Numbered from the stretch's first letter, positions 43,736 to 55,924 are shown. The stretch: DNA of 64,000 bases from Chelydra serpentina (GCA_037349315.1 JBAIAC010000133.1:558001-622000); one strand, 5' to 3'. The notes: a model not told the origin generated them from the letters alone. Translations and numbers: made by a program.

Positions 43736-43904
43736 AAGTTTAAGCTACCCTCTACATAAAGTCATTGGTTCAAGAGGAACTCCGCTGAGTGCTGCAAACC
43801 CACCAGCCTGCGAGGAAGGGGTTTCCCCAGCATCAGGCCGTCAGACGGGGTCGCTAAGGGGGCACAGGTAAGGCGTTCGGTGTCTGAAGTAGATGCTTGG
43901 GGCT

Positions 43905-44065
43905 TGTTTCTAGGATGGGTAAGGACTGGAATCAGCTCCCATGGGAGGCCGCGGGGCGCCCGGCACCGGAGGTTTTTAAGAACAGGTAGGACAGACTCTG
44001 GTCTAGGGCCTGTCCTAGGGGGATGACCTCTCGCGGTCCCTTCCTGCCCAATGTTGCTGGGATTG
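43905..44065 (+). mobile_element. CR1 LINE 3' end
   Basis: 'ggaatcagctcccatgggag', 'gaggtttttaagaacagg', 'gatgacctctcgcggtccc' and 'cttcctgcccaatg' occur in CR1 order. Confidence 0.85.
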
Positions 44066-44069
44066 CACG

Positions 44070-44680
44070 GAACAGCTGCGTGGGACCCAGCTCACTAGGA
44101 ACGGTTTAGGCTGCCCCCCTGCATGTGTTTCTCACACCGGATTCAAAATGAAGAACAACCGGGAAGGGAAAGAGAAGGTGCCCAACCCTCTATCGAATCT
44201 CAGACGAGGCTGGGCTGGGCTTGGGCTCCGGGTAGCTGAAGATCGACAGGATCCCCTGCTCCTAACACTGAGTTTGCTTCATTGGCAACGTTGCCGAGAG
44301 GGTGAAACCCTCCGGGACCCTCGGAGATCTGCCCACCTCGCCTGGCGGACACGGGGGCTGGGGATCAGCTGCAAAGAAGGAGCCGCTGAGGTCGACTCTG
44401 GTACCACAAGCTGAGCAGGCTGCCCTGGACACCCCTGGGGCTGTGTGTGAGAGGGGGGCACAGGGAGGTAGGAAAGAGACTAGAAGAGGCAGCATTTGGC
44501 AGGAGATGAGGCGACATATTGTACAAACCCACTGGGGACCCAGACTGGCGCGTGCTTGTCAGGGAGAGCAGACGGCTTTAACCCTTGAGGTGCTGGAGTG
44601 GACGCAAGCCTGACTTTCGGAGCCTTTTACGCGGAGATGCTGGAAACCTAAATCACTGCCTAGAGGCCTTAACAGAGATC
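44070..44680. other. No gene seen
   Basis: Short overlapping frames only; no domain. Confidence 0.4.
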
Positions 44681-44684
44681 AGGG

Positions 44685-44920
44685 CCCCCTTTGTGCTGGG
44701 CACCGCACAGAGACAGAGTAAGAGACAGTCCCTGCCACAAAGGGCTCACACTCTATACAGGCAAGAAAGACAGACAGATGGCGGGGGATAGGCAGGATTA
44801 TTATCCCCATTTTACACAAGGGGAAACTGAGGCACAGAGCGATGCAGACACTTGCCCAAGGTCCCCCAGTGGCAGAGCTGCCAAGTCCTGCTCTGGTGCT
44901 TTAAACACTAGCCCACCCTT
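44685..44920 (-). mobile_element. MIR-like SINE, reverse, near full length
   Basis: Inverted tail ('ccccctttgtgctgggcacc'), 'ccccattttacacaagggg', 'aaactgaggcacagagcg' and a partial head ('ctttaaacactagccc'). Confidence 0.85.
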
Positions 44921-45464
44921 CCTCTCTGGGGGCCCTCACTTTTGTTTGCAGGTGTTTATGGTGCAGGCAAGTGAGCTTCTGCCCATGTAGGGGTGAGGGC
45001 CCCTTTAAGGCCCCTTGTCTTATCGCACCATGGGCACTGGATGACAAGGGGGCGATGGTATCTGGTTAGCCCAGTGAGGACCGCATGGCAGGGATGCGGC
45101 GTTTGGCTCTCACATTTCCTTACGCCAGGCGAGTCGTCGCCTGCCTGGTGACTCTGACACACACCCCTGCCAGGCACCGGTGCATGGTGGTATTCCTGGA
45201 GCACTCATCCCATAGCGCTTAGTGCCGCCGGGACGGCTGCTATGGCTGGCGCAAGGGGCTGTACAGACCTTGCTGGCAATGCTGCGGTGATCAGCCTGTG
45301 CCTTGGAGCACGAGGGCTGCTAGCCCCAACCCTAGCTCCTAGGGGGAGAGAGAATCAGGCCCTGAAGCTACCAACCCCCCAGGCTGCAGGCAGTGGAAAA
45401 GCAACAGGCCTGCTTTGGGTGGGAGAACCTCTTTCTCTTTGCCTGGCCCTAGATCCTGCAGCCG

Positions 45465-45660
45465 TGCGTGTGTGTTAACCTCTGCGTGTGCTTATGAGAG
45501 TCTGTGTGTTAGTGTCTCCAGGTGTGTCGGCCTCTGTGTGTTTGCAGATGCATGTGTTTATGCACCGGTGGTTTTGTGCAATTGCATGTGTGTGTGTATG
45601 TACGTGTATGACACACTAATATTTGTGTGTGTGGGGGGGGGGTTGTGTGTGCAGGTTCAG
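45465..45660 (+). repeat. Degenerate GT-rich tract
   Basis: Alternating 'tgtgtgt' runs and short interruptions, with a G-run near 45,633. Confidence 0.75.
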
Positions 45661-45669
45661 GGGTGTGTG

Positions 45670-47105
45670 CCCAGCTCCTGACAGAAGGTCTCTGCTCTGC
45701 AGGGCTCTCTCCATGCCCTGGGCATGCTCGCCTGGCTGGTGACAGAAGGTCTCGGCTCCCGTCACCCCTCTCCCCTCCTCGCCTTTGTCTCCCTGGCTTT
45801 TATGGAGTGCAGGTTTTGTGAGCGGCCGGTGACAGACGGCCCCGGTACTCGATAACCAGACAATCTGTCACTGCCGCCGTTGACAGCTTTGCCAAGGAGA
45901 AGTCTCCTTTCATCCACCCCAGCTCCCCTTGTCCCTACTTGTCCCCTTCCCCACATGCTCCCTGGCTTTGTCCCCCCCCCTCAAAAAGCCAAATAGCGAC
46001 AGAAGCTCCTGATCATAATATCGCTCTAATCGAGTCTGTCATAATCGGATCCAATCTAATTACGTTCAGATCCCTCTCTTCTCCTGACTCTCGCTATTGC
46101 CCGTCCATCTGTCCCTCTCTCCCATTCCAGTCTTTGTGTCCGTGCATCTGTTATCTGCAGGCCTTTCTCCCTCCCCACCCTGTCCTCGCGCCCCAGCCCC
46201 CGTCGCAGCGTGGCTGCCCCGGCCCCTTCCTCCAGCGGGTCCCTCTCCACTCCATCTCTCTTACAGGCCTCTCCATCAATCCATTTAGCAGCAGCTCCCT
46301 GCCTCGCTTTGCCCATCTGCTTCTCCCTTTCTGCCGGCTCTGGAGGTGGCACTGTTTTGTTTGCAAGTCTATCTTGATTAGCCCCAGCAACCTCGCTGTT
46401 TAAAGCTGCGCTGGCAGGGACAGGGAGAGATCACCTGTGTGGCACAGAGCCCTGTGGCATACGCAGCATCCTTCCTCGGGACTGCACAGCCGAGGCCCCT
46501 CTGCTGCACCTCGCCTCCTCATTAACACCGGTGCGCAGTGGGTGTGAAATGCCACCGTTGGGATCGGGCAGCGCCTTCTACCCACTTCGTGCGGGCGTGA
46601 ATGACGGCACGAGGCAGAGGGCCATGGAGAATCGGGCTGCAGGGGGTACGCCCATGGAGGGTGGGTGGGAGGGATCCACTTTGAAACAGTAAATGTCAGG
46701 AAGTATCAATGTCTCCCTTCTTCCTGAACCCGGATGGGGAAAATATTCCATCGTTAGTAGAGTCCTGATACTATTTTTAGATAGATAGACGGGGGAGTAT
46801 TGGACTAGACAGAAAGGTGTGTATGGGGATAAATGGACAGACAGGGGTGTAGGGCAATAGATAAAAGGGGGTGTATGAGGACAGACAGACAGCTGTGTAT
46901 GGGGACAGAGAGAGAGTCCAAAGTGACACACAACACCATGACCTAGATTTTGTTGCATGTTGCACCCACTTTGTATGGCTGTGGCCGATGAGAAAAGGGG
47001 TGGGGGGCGCTGGAAAACTGGGCCCTTCGTTTTCAGACACTCCAAGGTTCGGGGGGGAAGAGGGGAGAGGCAGGGCAGAGGTAGGGTGTGGTTTGGATGT
47101 TGGGG
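45670..47105. other. No gene; degenerate GATA/GACA piece at 46,775-46,915
   Basis: The piece at 46,775-46,915 has 'ggtgtgtatggggataaat' and 'ggggtgtatgaggac' spacers but few intact GATA units. The 154- and 210-codon frames at 45.9-47.2 kb have no domain. Confidence 0.45.
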
Positions 47106-47109
47106 CCCT

Positions 47110-47225
47110 TTGTGGGGTTCTGACACCTGCCTGCGAAGCAGCCGGTGCTGGCCACTGTCAGAGACTGGCGGCTGGGCTAAACGGAGCAGGGACCTGATCC
47201 AGTCTGGCAATGCCTAGGTTCCTAT
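47110..47225 (+). mobile_element. CR1 LINE 3'UTR fragment
   Basis: 'gaagcagccggtgctggcca', 'ctgtcagagactggcgg' and 'ctgatccagtctggcaatg'. Confidence 0.75.
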
Positions 47226-47399
47226 TTGTAATGTCCAGAGCCGGATTTCAAACACATGGTGGAAGTTAGATGCAGGCTGGGTGCCAGCCAATGTACTCGG
47301 AATCCTGTGATGTTCACCCTTTAGCTCCACTGCTTCGCCTCCCTCAGGTCGACCTCACCAGCTACTTGACGGATACCGCAGAGGATCAGAGCATGGGAG

Positions 47400-47525
47400 G
47401 GGGGCCCAGATTTCTAAAGGTATTCAGGTGATGCTGTGCTCAGCGTCGCAACGCCTACCTGGTTTAGGAGCCTACATTTCATTTTTCAGAAGGGATTTAG
47501 GCACTTCACAGTTCAAATCCTGTTG
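47400..47525 (+). repeat. Old dispersed repeat ('taggcac' family)
   Basis: 'tttctaaaggtattcaggtg', 'ggtttaggagcctacattt' and 'aagggatttaggcacttcac'. A similar scrap is near 19,425. Confidence 0.45.
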
Positions 47526-47649
47526 AGTTGATGGGATTAGACTCCGAACTGGCTAGATCTGTTTTGAAAATGAGATCAGCTAGGTATTGTGACACTGAGC
47601 GCAGCGACGGAAATACCTTTAAAGTCTGGGCCGAGAGTGCCAGGAATGA

Positions 47650-47755
47650 ACGGGGTCTAGTGGTTAGAACAGGGGACCCGGGAGTCAGGACTCCTGGGTT
47701 CTGTGTCCAGCTCTCCCAGGGACTCATTGCATGACTTGGACTGGCTGAATCGGCG
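47650..47755 (+). mobile_element. MIR-like SINE head
   Basis: 'ctagtggttagaacaggg' and 'gtcaggactcctgggttctg'; cut off by the MITE that follows. Confidence 0.75.
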
Positions 47756-47756
47756 G

Positions 47757-47978
47757 GTAGCGACTGATCCAGCGGGGGTCGATTTATCGCGTCTAGTCTA
47801 GATGCGATAAATCGACCCGAGTGCTTTCCCGTCGTCCTGTACTCCACTGCCGCGAGAGGCGCAGGTGGAGTCGAGGGGGGAGCGGCAGCAGTCGACTCAC
47901 CGCAATGAAGACACCGCAGTGAGTAGGTCTAAGTACGTAACTTAGATCGATTCCCCCGCCCCCAGTGTAGACCACAGC
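47757..47978. mobile_element. MITE with perfect-looking terminal hairpin
   Basis: Near its left end 47,776-47,818 forms a hairpin around 'gtctagtctagatg' with arms reading gggtcgatttatcgc / gcgataaatcgaccc. It ends 'cccgcccccagtgtagacc'. It has no coding capacity and is related to the element at the right edge of the window. Confidence 0.7.
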
Positions 47979-47984
47979 TAAGTG

Positions 47985-48075
47985 ACTTGCCCAGGGTCAC
48001 CCAGGAAGTCAGTAGCAGAGCTCAGAGTTGAACGCCGATCCCCAGGCCAGTGCTTTAACCACCAGACCAGCCTTC
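47985..48075 (-). mobile_element. MIR-like SINE fragment, reverse orientation
   Basis: 'gtgacttgcccagggtcacc' through the inverted head 'ctttaaccaccagaccagc'. With the plus-strand head at 47,650 it flanks the MITE. Confidence 0.8.
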
Positions 48076-48079
48076 CTCA

Positions 48080-48910
48080 TCAGAAGGAAGCCTGGGGACG
48101 CATGACAAGTCCATCTGTGGGGGGTCTAACACAGGCTACCTGCAAACGCTGTTTGCCAAATGGCAGACACTGGATTCCAGCATTAGAACTACAGGGCAGC
48201 AGGGTCCCGGCAGGTCCATATGACAGGGAGGAAGCTTGGGCGCAATGCATGCTGTTGGCAGGGTGCGTGCATGTGGGACACTGAGCAGGAGAAATGGGAA
48301 CACCTGGGGGGAATATTGCCAAGTCTGTCATGAGGCAATGGTCTAGCATGTAGCAGGCTCCAGCCCTGGCTTGAATAATACCCCGGTAGCTGGTAAAATA
48401 TGTGACCTGTTTCTCATGCTAGCAAATTTTCCAGTCCGCCGTAAAAGGGCTGAGAGAATAATTAGTGGGACGGCCAGCCCGTGAAGTCATTTCATGCCTG
48501 TGAAGTGCTTGTAAATGGGTGAGGTTCTTGTCATCACTTGCTAAGCTCATGGCCTGGGCTGGGGGAATCGAATAAATACACATAGGCAGCACGGGCGGCG
48601 TTCGGCCCTGCTGCTGCGGTACAACCGCTCCATAATAAAGCCACCACCGCCTCATGGCGCTGAACAGCTGCAGTGTTCCACCCCAGAGGAGGCTGCATTC
48701 ACCAGGGAAGATGCTCTGAACTAAGCTGGGGACTTGGAAAGATTTCAGATGTTTTTAGGTCTCTGTTTCTTTACAAAATCAGAGGAGACAGATCCACAGC
48801 TGGTTTCAATGAAGCTTTTACCAATGATGTGTCTCTCCCAGAGATGGGAAAAGACCTAGGGGCCTTCAGAGATGGCAGTGGGTTAGTTCTTGTCTGGTCC
48901 ACCACCAGAG
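48080..48910. other. No gene seen
   Basis: No CDS, splice pattern or repeat family recognised. Confidence 0.4.
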
Positions 48911-48914
48911 GAAG

Positions 48915-49150
48915 GATGGCTTGGTGGTTAGAGCACCCGGCTGGGAGCTGGGTTTAATTCCTTGCTCTGCCACGCACTTCTTGTGAGACTCCGGGCAAAT
49001 CACATACCCCCACCGCCTGAAAGGTATCCAACTAGATTCTGCGCCTCAGTTTCCCCACCTGTAAAGCAGGGCTGGTAGCAGTGCCCTGCCTTGCAGGGGA
49101 GCCGGGATGCTAGCTCCGTTAAAGATTGGGGTGCTGTGAGTAACGGGGCT
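48915..49150 (+). mobile_element. MIR-like SINE, full length
   Basis: 'cttggtggttagagcacccg', 'gtttaattccttgctctgcc', 'gcgcctcagtttccccacc' and 'gttaaagattggggtgctg' in order. Confidence 0.9.
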
Positions 49151-49159
49151 AGGGCCGTT

Positions 49160-50175
49160 CCTTAGAGAGATGCAGGCAACAGCCTTGCAGTGATGTATCC
49201 TTGAGCCTTTCACATAACCCATGAGTAGCTCTAACCACTGCCCCCAGCCCCCTGGCATTACTCATCTTTGCTCCCCAGCCCCCGCTTAGAGCTAGGCGCC
49301 TTGGAAACCCAGCTCCAAATTCCACAGCTCGGCCTCGTCTTCATTTTAGCTGCTTTTAAAATTTAATAAGCTAATAACGTAGCGGCACCAATTTTGATTC
49401 CCCCCCTTCCCCCCCCCATCTGCTTAAAGTGCTTCCTTATCCGAGCAGCCAAAACAGGCCTGGCTTTGTTCTGGGCATTCATTAACTTCCCCGCCTCTTC
49501 ATATTCCCGGAGCCAGTTCTAGGGGCTGGGAGGCCCGGGTGGCTAGGAAGATGCACATTTCCTATTGGATTCCTCTCTCCTTTTGATTGTGTCCCGCCCC
49601 GCCTCTGGGCACCAGGGCAGCTGCAAACCCTCCTCTCAGGGCTCAGCCCCACCCCTCTGCCTCCAGGGATGGAGCTGAGGTCAGAGGTTGAGACAGTCAG
49701 TGGCATCTTTTTGTGCAGAGTCAGAAGGGAAAAGGAAATGAACACGTAGGGGGGAAGGGTGGGGGAGCCTGGCAGAGCCGGGGGGTTCCTCCTAGGGCGT
49801 CGGGCACAGCTAGAGGCCCACAATGCTCCATGGTAGGGCCTGCAAACGCCAGCTGTCCCCTTAGCTGCCTTTCTCCCAGGCCCCCCCGCCAGCCGAATGA
49901 TCGCAAGCCGGGACTGCTCGTATGACCCCGAAACGGTGGCTAAAGCACAGAGGGTTGGGATTCAGGACACCTGGGTTCTATCCCCAGCACTGCCAGTGGT
50001 GAACTTGGCCAATGGAGGGAAATGGGCTCAGCCAGGGGATGGTCCTTTATAGCCGGTGAGAGGGGTGTACGGTAGCTGGAGGGGGCAGCTACTGAGTTAC
50101 TGCCCCATTCTGGGCACGAGGAGAGCTCGGTCCGCAGTCTATGCGATGCTTGTCCCAGGCGGGGTAGCGCATACG
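49160..50175. other. No gene; short MIR head at 49,940-50,000
   Basis: 'ggtggctaaagcacagaggg' and 'acctgggttctatccccagc' mark the SINE head. Otherwise unassigned. Confidence 0.45.
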
Positions 50176-50179
50176 GCCG

Positions 50180-50397
50180 CAGTGGTTCTCAAACTTTTGT
50201 ACTGGTGACCCCTTTCACATAGCAAGCCTCTGAGTGCGACTCCCCTTATAAATCAAAAACACTTTTCAATATATTTAGCACCATTATAAATGCAGGAGGC
50301 AAAGTGGGATTTAGGGCAGAGGCTGACGGCTCGTGACCCCCCCAGGTAATAATCTCATGACCGCGAGGGTCCCAACCCCCAGTTTGAGCATCAAACG
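50180..50397 (-). mobile_element. hAT-type non-autonomous DNA transposon (MER5-like)
   Basis: It begins CAGTGGTTCTCAAAC and ends near CAGTTTGAGCA, with 'ctggtgacccctttcacat', 'cttttcaatatatttagcac' and 'tcatgaccgcgagggtccc' inside. This is the known hAT/Charlie-like structure in inverse orientation. Confidence 0.75.
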
Positions 50398-50399
50398 AC

Positions 50400-51190
50400 C
50401 ATAACCCAGACTCAACGGGGAGCCCCATGCTGAAATCAGCCCCTCTCCGGGCCTTCAAACCCCCCAACCTCGCCAAGCTCATCATCAGAAGCAAGCTCCC
50501 CGCAGACCAGGCTACACCAACCCAAAGCAGCCCCAGCCCCTGCTAGAACAGATGCAAAACCTGCAGGCATATCTCCATCGCTGCAATGATCCGCACACCT
50601 TTCAAGATCCATGGGCCGACACATGTCTAGCAGAACACGTGGGGTACCACAGCCAGTGCTCTAAACACCCCGCTAACCACTATGTGGCTGACACCAGACA
50701 GACAGTCACCCCGCTCTCAGATGGACTCTCACGGGAAAATGATCAAAGACAAACCCACGCTTCACAAGCGATCACTGAGTCAGCCCTCCCAGTCCTCATC
50801 CGCAAAGGAAACCTGCCCAACACTTTCAAAGGACAAGCCTGGGAGCTTAAATTCATAACTCTGGTCGACACTAAAAAACATGGACTGAACGGAGACACTG
50901 GATTTATTGTTATTCCAACAAGCTGTAATCCACTAACCCCCCTCTTCTCGTCCAATGATTGCAGAGGTGTTAACAGGCCACGCTACGCTGACGATCCCTT
51001 ACAATTATTGATGCTAAACACCTTGCATTTAGCTGTGTCTCTGGGAGGACCTTTGCCAGCCCCACAGAAGAGCCGTGTGTGGCTCCAAAGCTTGTCTCTC
51101 TCTCCCCACCAGAAGTTGGCCCAATAAAAAGATATGATCTCCCCCACCTCCTCTCTCTAATATCCTGGGACAAACACAGCTACAGCTACG
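50400..51190 (+). mobile_element. Retroelement remnant with one decayed frame
   Basis: A 191-codon frame (50,552-51,127) includes N-L-P-N-T-F-K-G and N-P-L-T-P-L-F-S-S and is followed by 'agaagttggcccaataaaa' and 'ctctctaatatcctgggac'. This 3' wording is common in turtle and crocodilian repeats. I recognise it as a dispersed retroelement tail but not the protein domain; Penelope-like is possible. Confidence 0.5.
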
Positions 51191-51194
51191 CTGT

Positions 51195-52025
51195 AGGGTC
51201 AGCACTGAGACGCACCCACTCATCATATGGGGAACGCACCTCACACCCAACCCCTTCAACCAAGTTCTCAGCAGCAGCAAGACAGTTTGACCTGCCCTCC
51301 CTTTCCTCCGGGGCAGGGCAGAGGCTGGGAGCCTGCCCTCCCCCAGCTCTGCCTGTCCCCTCTCCCAGGCCAGCAACTAAAGAACTGGGCATGAAGCAGC
51401 AGGGCAGCCCTTCCCCCTCCCCAGAAGAGGCACATTGCTCAGCAAACAGCGTCACTGTGCACAGACAACCTCCCACCCCAGGGAGCAGCTGCCCCAACGC
51501 CCTCAGGCGCCAGTAGCCTGTTTATTTTAAACAGCATCTCAGCAACACTTGCCGTAAGTTGCATCATTTCTATTGCCCCCGGCAAAGGGCGGTAAGAGAG
51601 GCTCCAAATCAAATCCAGAGCCTGGCGTTCCCCTGCTCCCTTCTTTTTGCCACCTTTGCACATCAGAGAGGCATATTTGCACTGGAGCGTGATGTAAAAA
51701 CCGTTGGATTTTACGATAGCCACTCGGAAAGCAGTACGTTTTTAAAATGACCCAAGGAAATACCTTTGCACCCAGCGGAAAGTTAGCCTGTGGCACTCAG
51801 TGCCACAGGACACCAAGCAAACCAAGAGCTTAGGTAGACTTCAAGAGAGGACTGGACCTTAGTATCGACTGCAAGAACACGCAGAGTGAAAACAGGCTTT
51901 GTTTTGCTAAGAGTTGTGGGACGGAGAGAAACCCTCAAGCTTCTGAGCATGAACCAACCTCTAACTAATGGGCAGTAATGGGGTCAGGATGGATCATTGC
52001 CTGGGGGCCGGTTATCTCATCACTG
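51195..52025. other. No gene seen
   Basis: Overlapping frames of about 100-145 codons lack domains. Confidence 0.4.
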
Positions 52026-52029
52026 TGGG

Positions 52030-52145
52030 GTTCTTGCACCTTCTTCTGAAGCAGCTGGCGCTGGCCACTATCAGAAACAGGATTCTGGACTAAGAGGACC
52101 CACTGGTCTGAACCAGTCTGGCACTTCCTCTGCTCCTGTTCTTGA
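52030..52145 (+). mobile_element. CR1 LINE 3'UTR fragment
   Basis: 'tctgaagcagctggcgctgg', 'ccactatcagaaacagg' and 'tctggcacttcctctgctcc'. Confidence 0.8.
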
Positions 52146-52149
52146 GAGG

Positions 52150-52395
52150 CCAGTGGTTAGGGTGAAAGCTTAGGGGTCAGGAGACCTCAGTTCAATTCCC
52201 TCCTCTGCCACAGACTCCGTGCGACCTCGGGCAAGTCACTTGATCTCTCTCTCTGTGCCTCAATTTCCCCAGCTGTACAATGGAGATAAAAGCCCTGCCC
52301 TGCCTCCCAGGAGGTTGTGAGGATAAATACATTAAAGATTGTCAAATGTACAGACACTCCGGTGATGGGATCCATATAAGTACCAGATAGGGAGA
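52150..52395 (+). mobile_element. MIR-like SINE, full length
   Basis: Starts right after the CR1 tail. It has 'ccagtggttagggtgaaagc', 'gacctcgggcaagtcacttg', 'tgcctcaatttccccagctg' and 'ttaaagattgtcaaatg'. Confidence 0.9.
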
Positions 52396-52839
52396 TGTTC
52401 TTAGGGACAGCTGAGCATTCCTGGCCCAAACCAAGATGGACTTAGCCCCCCTCGCAGACAACATAGTCGAAGCCACACTTTGTGCCTCACTCAGCTAGGC
52501 AAAGTCACAGCTGGGGAACTAAACTGTGACCAGACAGAACTCTCAGCTGCTTCAGATGAGGCGAGACACTGCCACAGAGCCCGCTGCAGAGAAGTTATTT
52601 ACTTTCCATGTGCTTTGCATAATTTCCCTTGCCACCTTTCCTAATTATCAAAGCAAACTGGCTCGGAACAAGGGAATTCTCCAGCACGCCTCATCTTCTT
52701 GCAGAGAAGGCAAGGCTGGATCTGTGGTGCCAGCTAAAGCGAACGCAGCCGGCTGTAGCATAAGATCAAGCAGAAATAGAAGCTGGACCATGTCCTGAAA
52801 AGATCAACACGGGACAGGGACAGGGAACAGTAGGAAGTG

Positions 52840-53125
52840 GTGTAGTCCCACAGTTAAAGCAGAGGACTGGAATTCAGGACTCCCGGGTTCTAGTCCCAAC
52901 TCTGCCACTGGTGGACCTAGGCAAGTCATGTCACTGCTCTGTGCCTCAGTTTCCCCAACTGGAAATTTGGGAGAGTGCTGCACCCACCTGATGCCTTTCA
53001 CCATGCATTTTGATCATAAACTCTTTGGGGGAGGGACTGTCTTTGCGTTGTGTGCATACACCCACAACATCCGGCACATCGAGGACTGTGCTACCACACT
53101 ACACATATTAAACAATCCATAGTCA
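52840..53125 (+). mobile_element. MIR-like SINE, full length
   Basis: 'tcaggactcccgggttctag', 'tgcctcagtttccccaactg', 'actctttgggggagggactg' and a tail with 'catccggcacatcgagg'. Confidence 0.85.
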
Positions 53126-53219
53126 TTCATATTTCTAGCTACTCATATGGTTCTCATTATTGTAGAATGCGATCATCTCACATTCGTTAATGGACTTTAT
53201 CCTGCCAACACCTTTCCTC

Positions 53220-53345
53220 AGGGTGAGACACAAAGTCAGTAGCAGAGCCGACAACTGAAACAAGGTCTCCAGCATCCCAATCCACTAAACCATCCTTTGC
53301 ACCCCTGATGCTTATCTCCTTTGTAAAGAGCTTTGAAGTCTTCTG
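53220..53345 (-). mobile_element. MIR-like SINE fragment, reverse orientation
   Basis: 'gtcagtagcagagccgacaa' and the inverted head 'caatccactaaaccatcc'. Confidence 0.65.
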
Positions 53346-53349
53346 CGGA

Positions 53350-54300
53350 TAAGAAGTCGGTATTATCATCATCTAGGCACTGGGACATCCCTAAATGAAA
53401 GAATCTATAGAAGTGCATGAGAAACAGAAGTGCTGACTAGTTTTTCTTCTAGATTTCTGCATTATTTTCTCCAGCATGAGGCCCTGAAAGATTTTTACCT
53501 CTCACCACAAATGAATCACCTCTAATTTCAATGCTTTTACATTTATTGCAAAGGCTAAGAGGAAATCAAAGTCAATGGCAAAAAAAAAAAAAACTCAATT
53601 ATTTTCTACCTCCATGTACAGAATAAGCATGGCAGTCAGGTACCGGGAAGGCATTTATTCACCACTGCTTATTAGCATTAGGAACGCTCTAATTAATGTG
53701 TATAATCGCCGGAATGATGGAGGAAGTGCATCAGGGGAGTTATAAACTTTTCCATCCCCGCAGCTGAGGACTGCTGGGGTCGGCTGGCAGGATGGGCAGT
53801 AGAAGCTGGCGACAGAAGCCGGAGCCCCGACCAAGATGCAGCCCTGACAACAGAGCAGCTACTGTGATTTATAAAAGCAGCTAGCAGATCAGCCAGGGGA
53901 ACGAACGGGGACTGAGCTGGGTCGTTTCAAAGTGAGGACTCGGCCTCCTCTGGAGACATCTGAAATCTCCATGAATGCAGGGAGGAGGTGGCTTGGGAAT
54001 AGGAGAATGAGCTTTTCCAGTGCTAGGTCACGGCTCTGAATCCACACTGAGCGCGTAACAGCTGAAAGCCATTGGGTAGCTGCAGGATAGCAGCTCAGTC
54101 TGCTCCCAGTAAGACGAGTCTTTGTATCCTCAAACCCACAACTGGCATGGAGCCCTGGGTTTGCATGGCAGGGGTGAGGCCAAAGGCCTGGATAAGCCAT
54201 GGAAACAACGTCACCCCTTTCACACCATGACTATGAGTGACCCAGGTTTGCCCCGTGTTGGTCATGGGTAAAAACAGGATTGCATTGGTCACAGCTGGCA
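53350..54300. other. No gene; A-run at 53,580
   Basis: No CDS is supported. A run of 13 A starts near 53,580. The sequence looks mostly unique. Confidence 0.4.
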
Positions 54301-54309
54301 AGCCAGCAC

Positions 54310-54570
54310 CTTTCCCCGGTGCTTTACAAATACTTTGCCTTCTTTAGTATAGTCCCTGCCAGGATCTCAAAGCAGTTTATAAACGGAAATGAATCAAGTC
54401 TCACCACGCTCCTAAGCAACAGGACAATATCCTCTCCCTGCTCGCAGATCATGAAACTGAGGCACAGGGGAAGTGATTCACTCAGGGAACAGAAACCAGA
54501 GGTTGCTGCCTCATGTCCTGTCACCCATTAGATCTCACTCCCCTCCTAGAAGTCCTGACTCCTCAATCCT
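54310..54570 (-). mobile_element. MIR-like SINE, reverse orientation
   Basis: 'tctcaaagcagtttataaac', 'catgaaactgaggcacaggg' and 'tagaagtcctgactcctc'. Confidence 0.75.
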
Positions 54571-54574
54571 GTTT

Positions 54575-55920
54575 CTCTTAAAAAAAGAGAGGCACAAGGG
54601 GGAAACCGAGTCATTCGCCGACTACAGGACAGGGAAACATTCAGAGGGCTAGTTCCTTGCCTTCACCCTTTTGATTGGCAACCAGGATTTTTGAGAGACT
54701 AAAAAATCCCAAACCCAGAGCAAATTTTGGGCTGTCAGTCAAGTGACTTTTGGTGTTTTCCAGCATTGGCAGCAGCGTGGAAAATTTGTCTTTGCTGCTC
54801 TGCTTTCCAGCCTGGCCCCTTGCTTCTCCTTTCCCTTTGTCAGCCCGTGATAGGAGGGTTGCTTATTGCACTGTCCACAGGGAGACCTATTGGCCATCTA
54901 TGGAGTGGCGTAGGCACAGACAACAGAGGCAGCTGTTTGTTAGCCTCGCCAGCGATCGGCTTCAGAACAAAAAGCTTGGAGTGGAGAACGGGGAGAAGGT
55001 TTATTTTGCTCTTCATAGAGGAATAAATACCGAGGGGGGAGGGAGAGAAAAAAATCAGTCAAGCAGCCTTCTGAAAACAGCATGAGCATTAAATCTGCAT
55101 GTAGAAGAAAAATAAAACCTTAAAAATATGGCTGACGCCCTGATGATAGCAACATGATTTTTGATTAAATGTAACAATAATTCTATCCTGGCCTGAAGTA
55201 GAACCATTCATCCATAAATCTTACAGCATTTTATAGGAGAGCAAGTATCGTATACTGAACAACCCAACACCCTCCTTTAGGAAACTTTTTGTGAGCTCAT
55301 ATCTGTGAGTTCCCCTATCACCTAAACAGCTTGATTTGCAGAAATATTCTACCGAGGGCAATTCCAGGCAGATTGGTTTAGTTCTGACAGAGTTGGGGTG
55401 GGTTAGAAGTTTGGTAGGTGAAGGGTGTCAAAATCGGTTACCATGCAAGGGCAGTTTTTTCAGCCTAAACTGAGATGTGACGCTTTTCTCCATCATTACT
55501 AGGAACAACGAGAAGAAAGTGAGCAAAGGAACAGTGCGTCTTGGAGTCTCAGGAACGGTGTTCTGACAGCAAGACGTATTAGTGAGTGGAGCAGTTTCCC
55601 TAAGGGACACAGTGGAAATCCATAGCATGCATCACTTCAAGACCCAACTGGAGAACAGACAGAATAACTAACCCTTAAGGAGGCTGAAGATGTTTGGGTA
55701 GGAGCGGACCAGATCCACTTTCTTTGATTTGTTCCTTTACACAAATGTGAGCTGTTCACTTGGGACATCATCATCATTTTCTTGTCCTTAAATCAAGGAT
55801 TTTGAAGGATGGGAGGAATTTTTGATACAGAAAGTTAATCCAGGGCCATTGGAGTGGCTGGTTCTCTTACCCAATCAGCCTTAGTTGCTAGCAATAAACG
55901 CTCAATCCTGCAAGGTGCTG
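54575..55920. other. No gene seen
   Basis: Mostly unique-looking sequence. Two overlapping plus-strand frames (99 and 111 codons) around 54.75-55.08 kb show no domain. This is downstream flank of NCSTN. Confidence 0.4.
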
Positions 55921-55924
55921 AGGT

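Noticed and set aside
50552..51127. 191-codon plus-strand frame as a host gene
   Set aside because: The surrounding text, including the 3' end, is that of a dispersed repeat.
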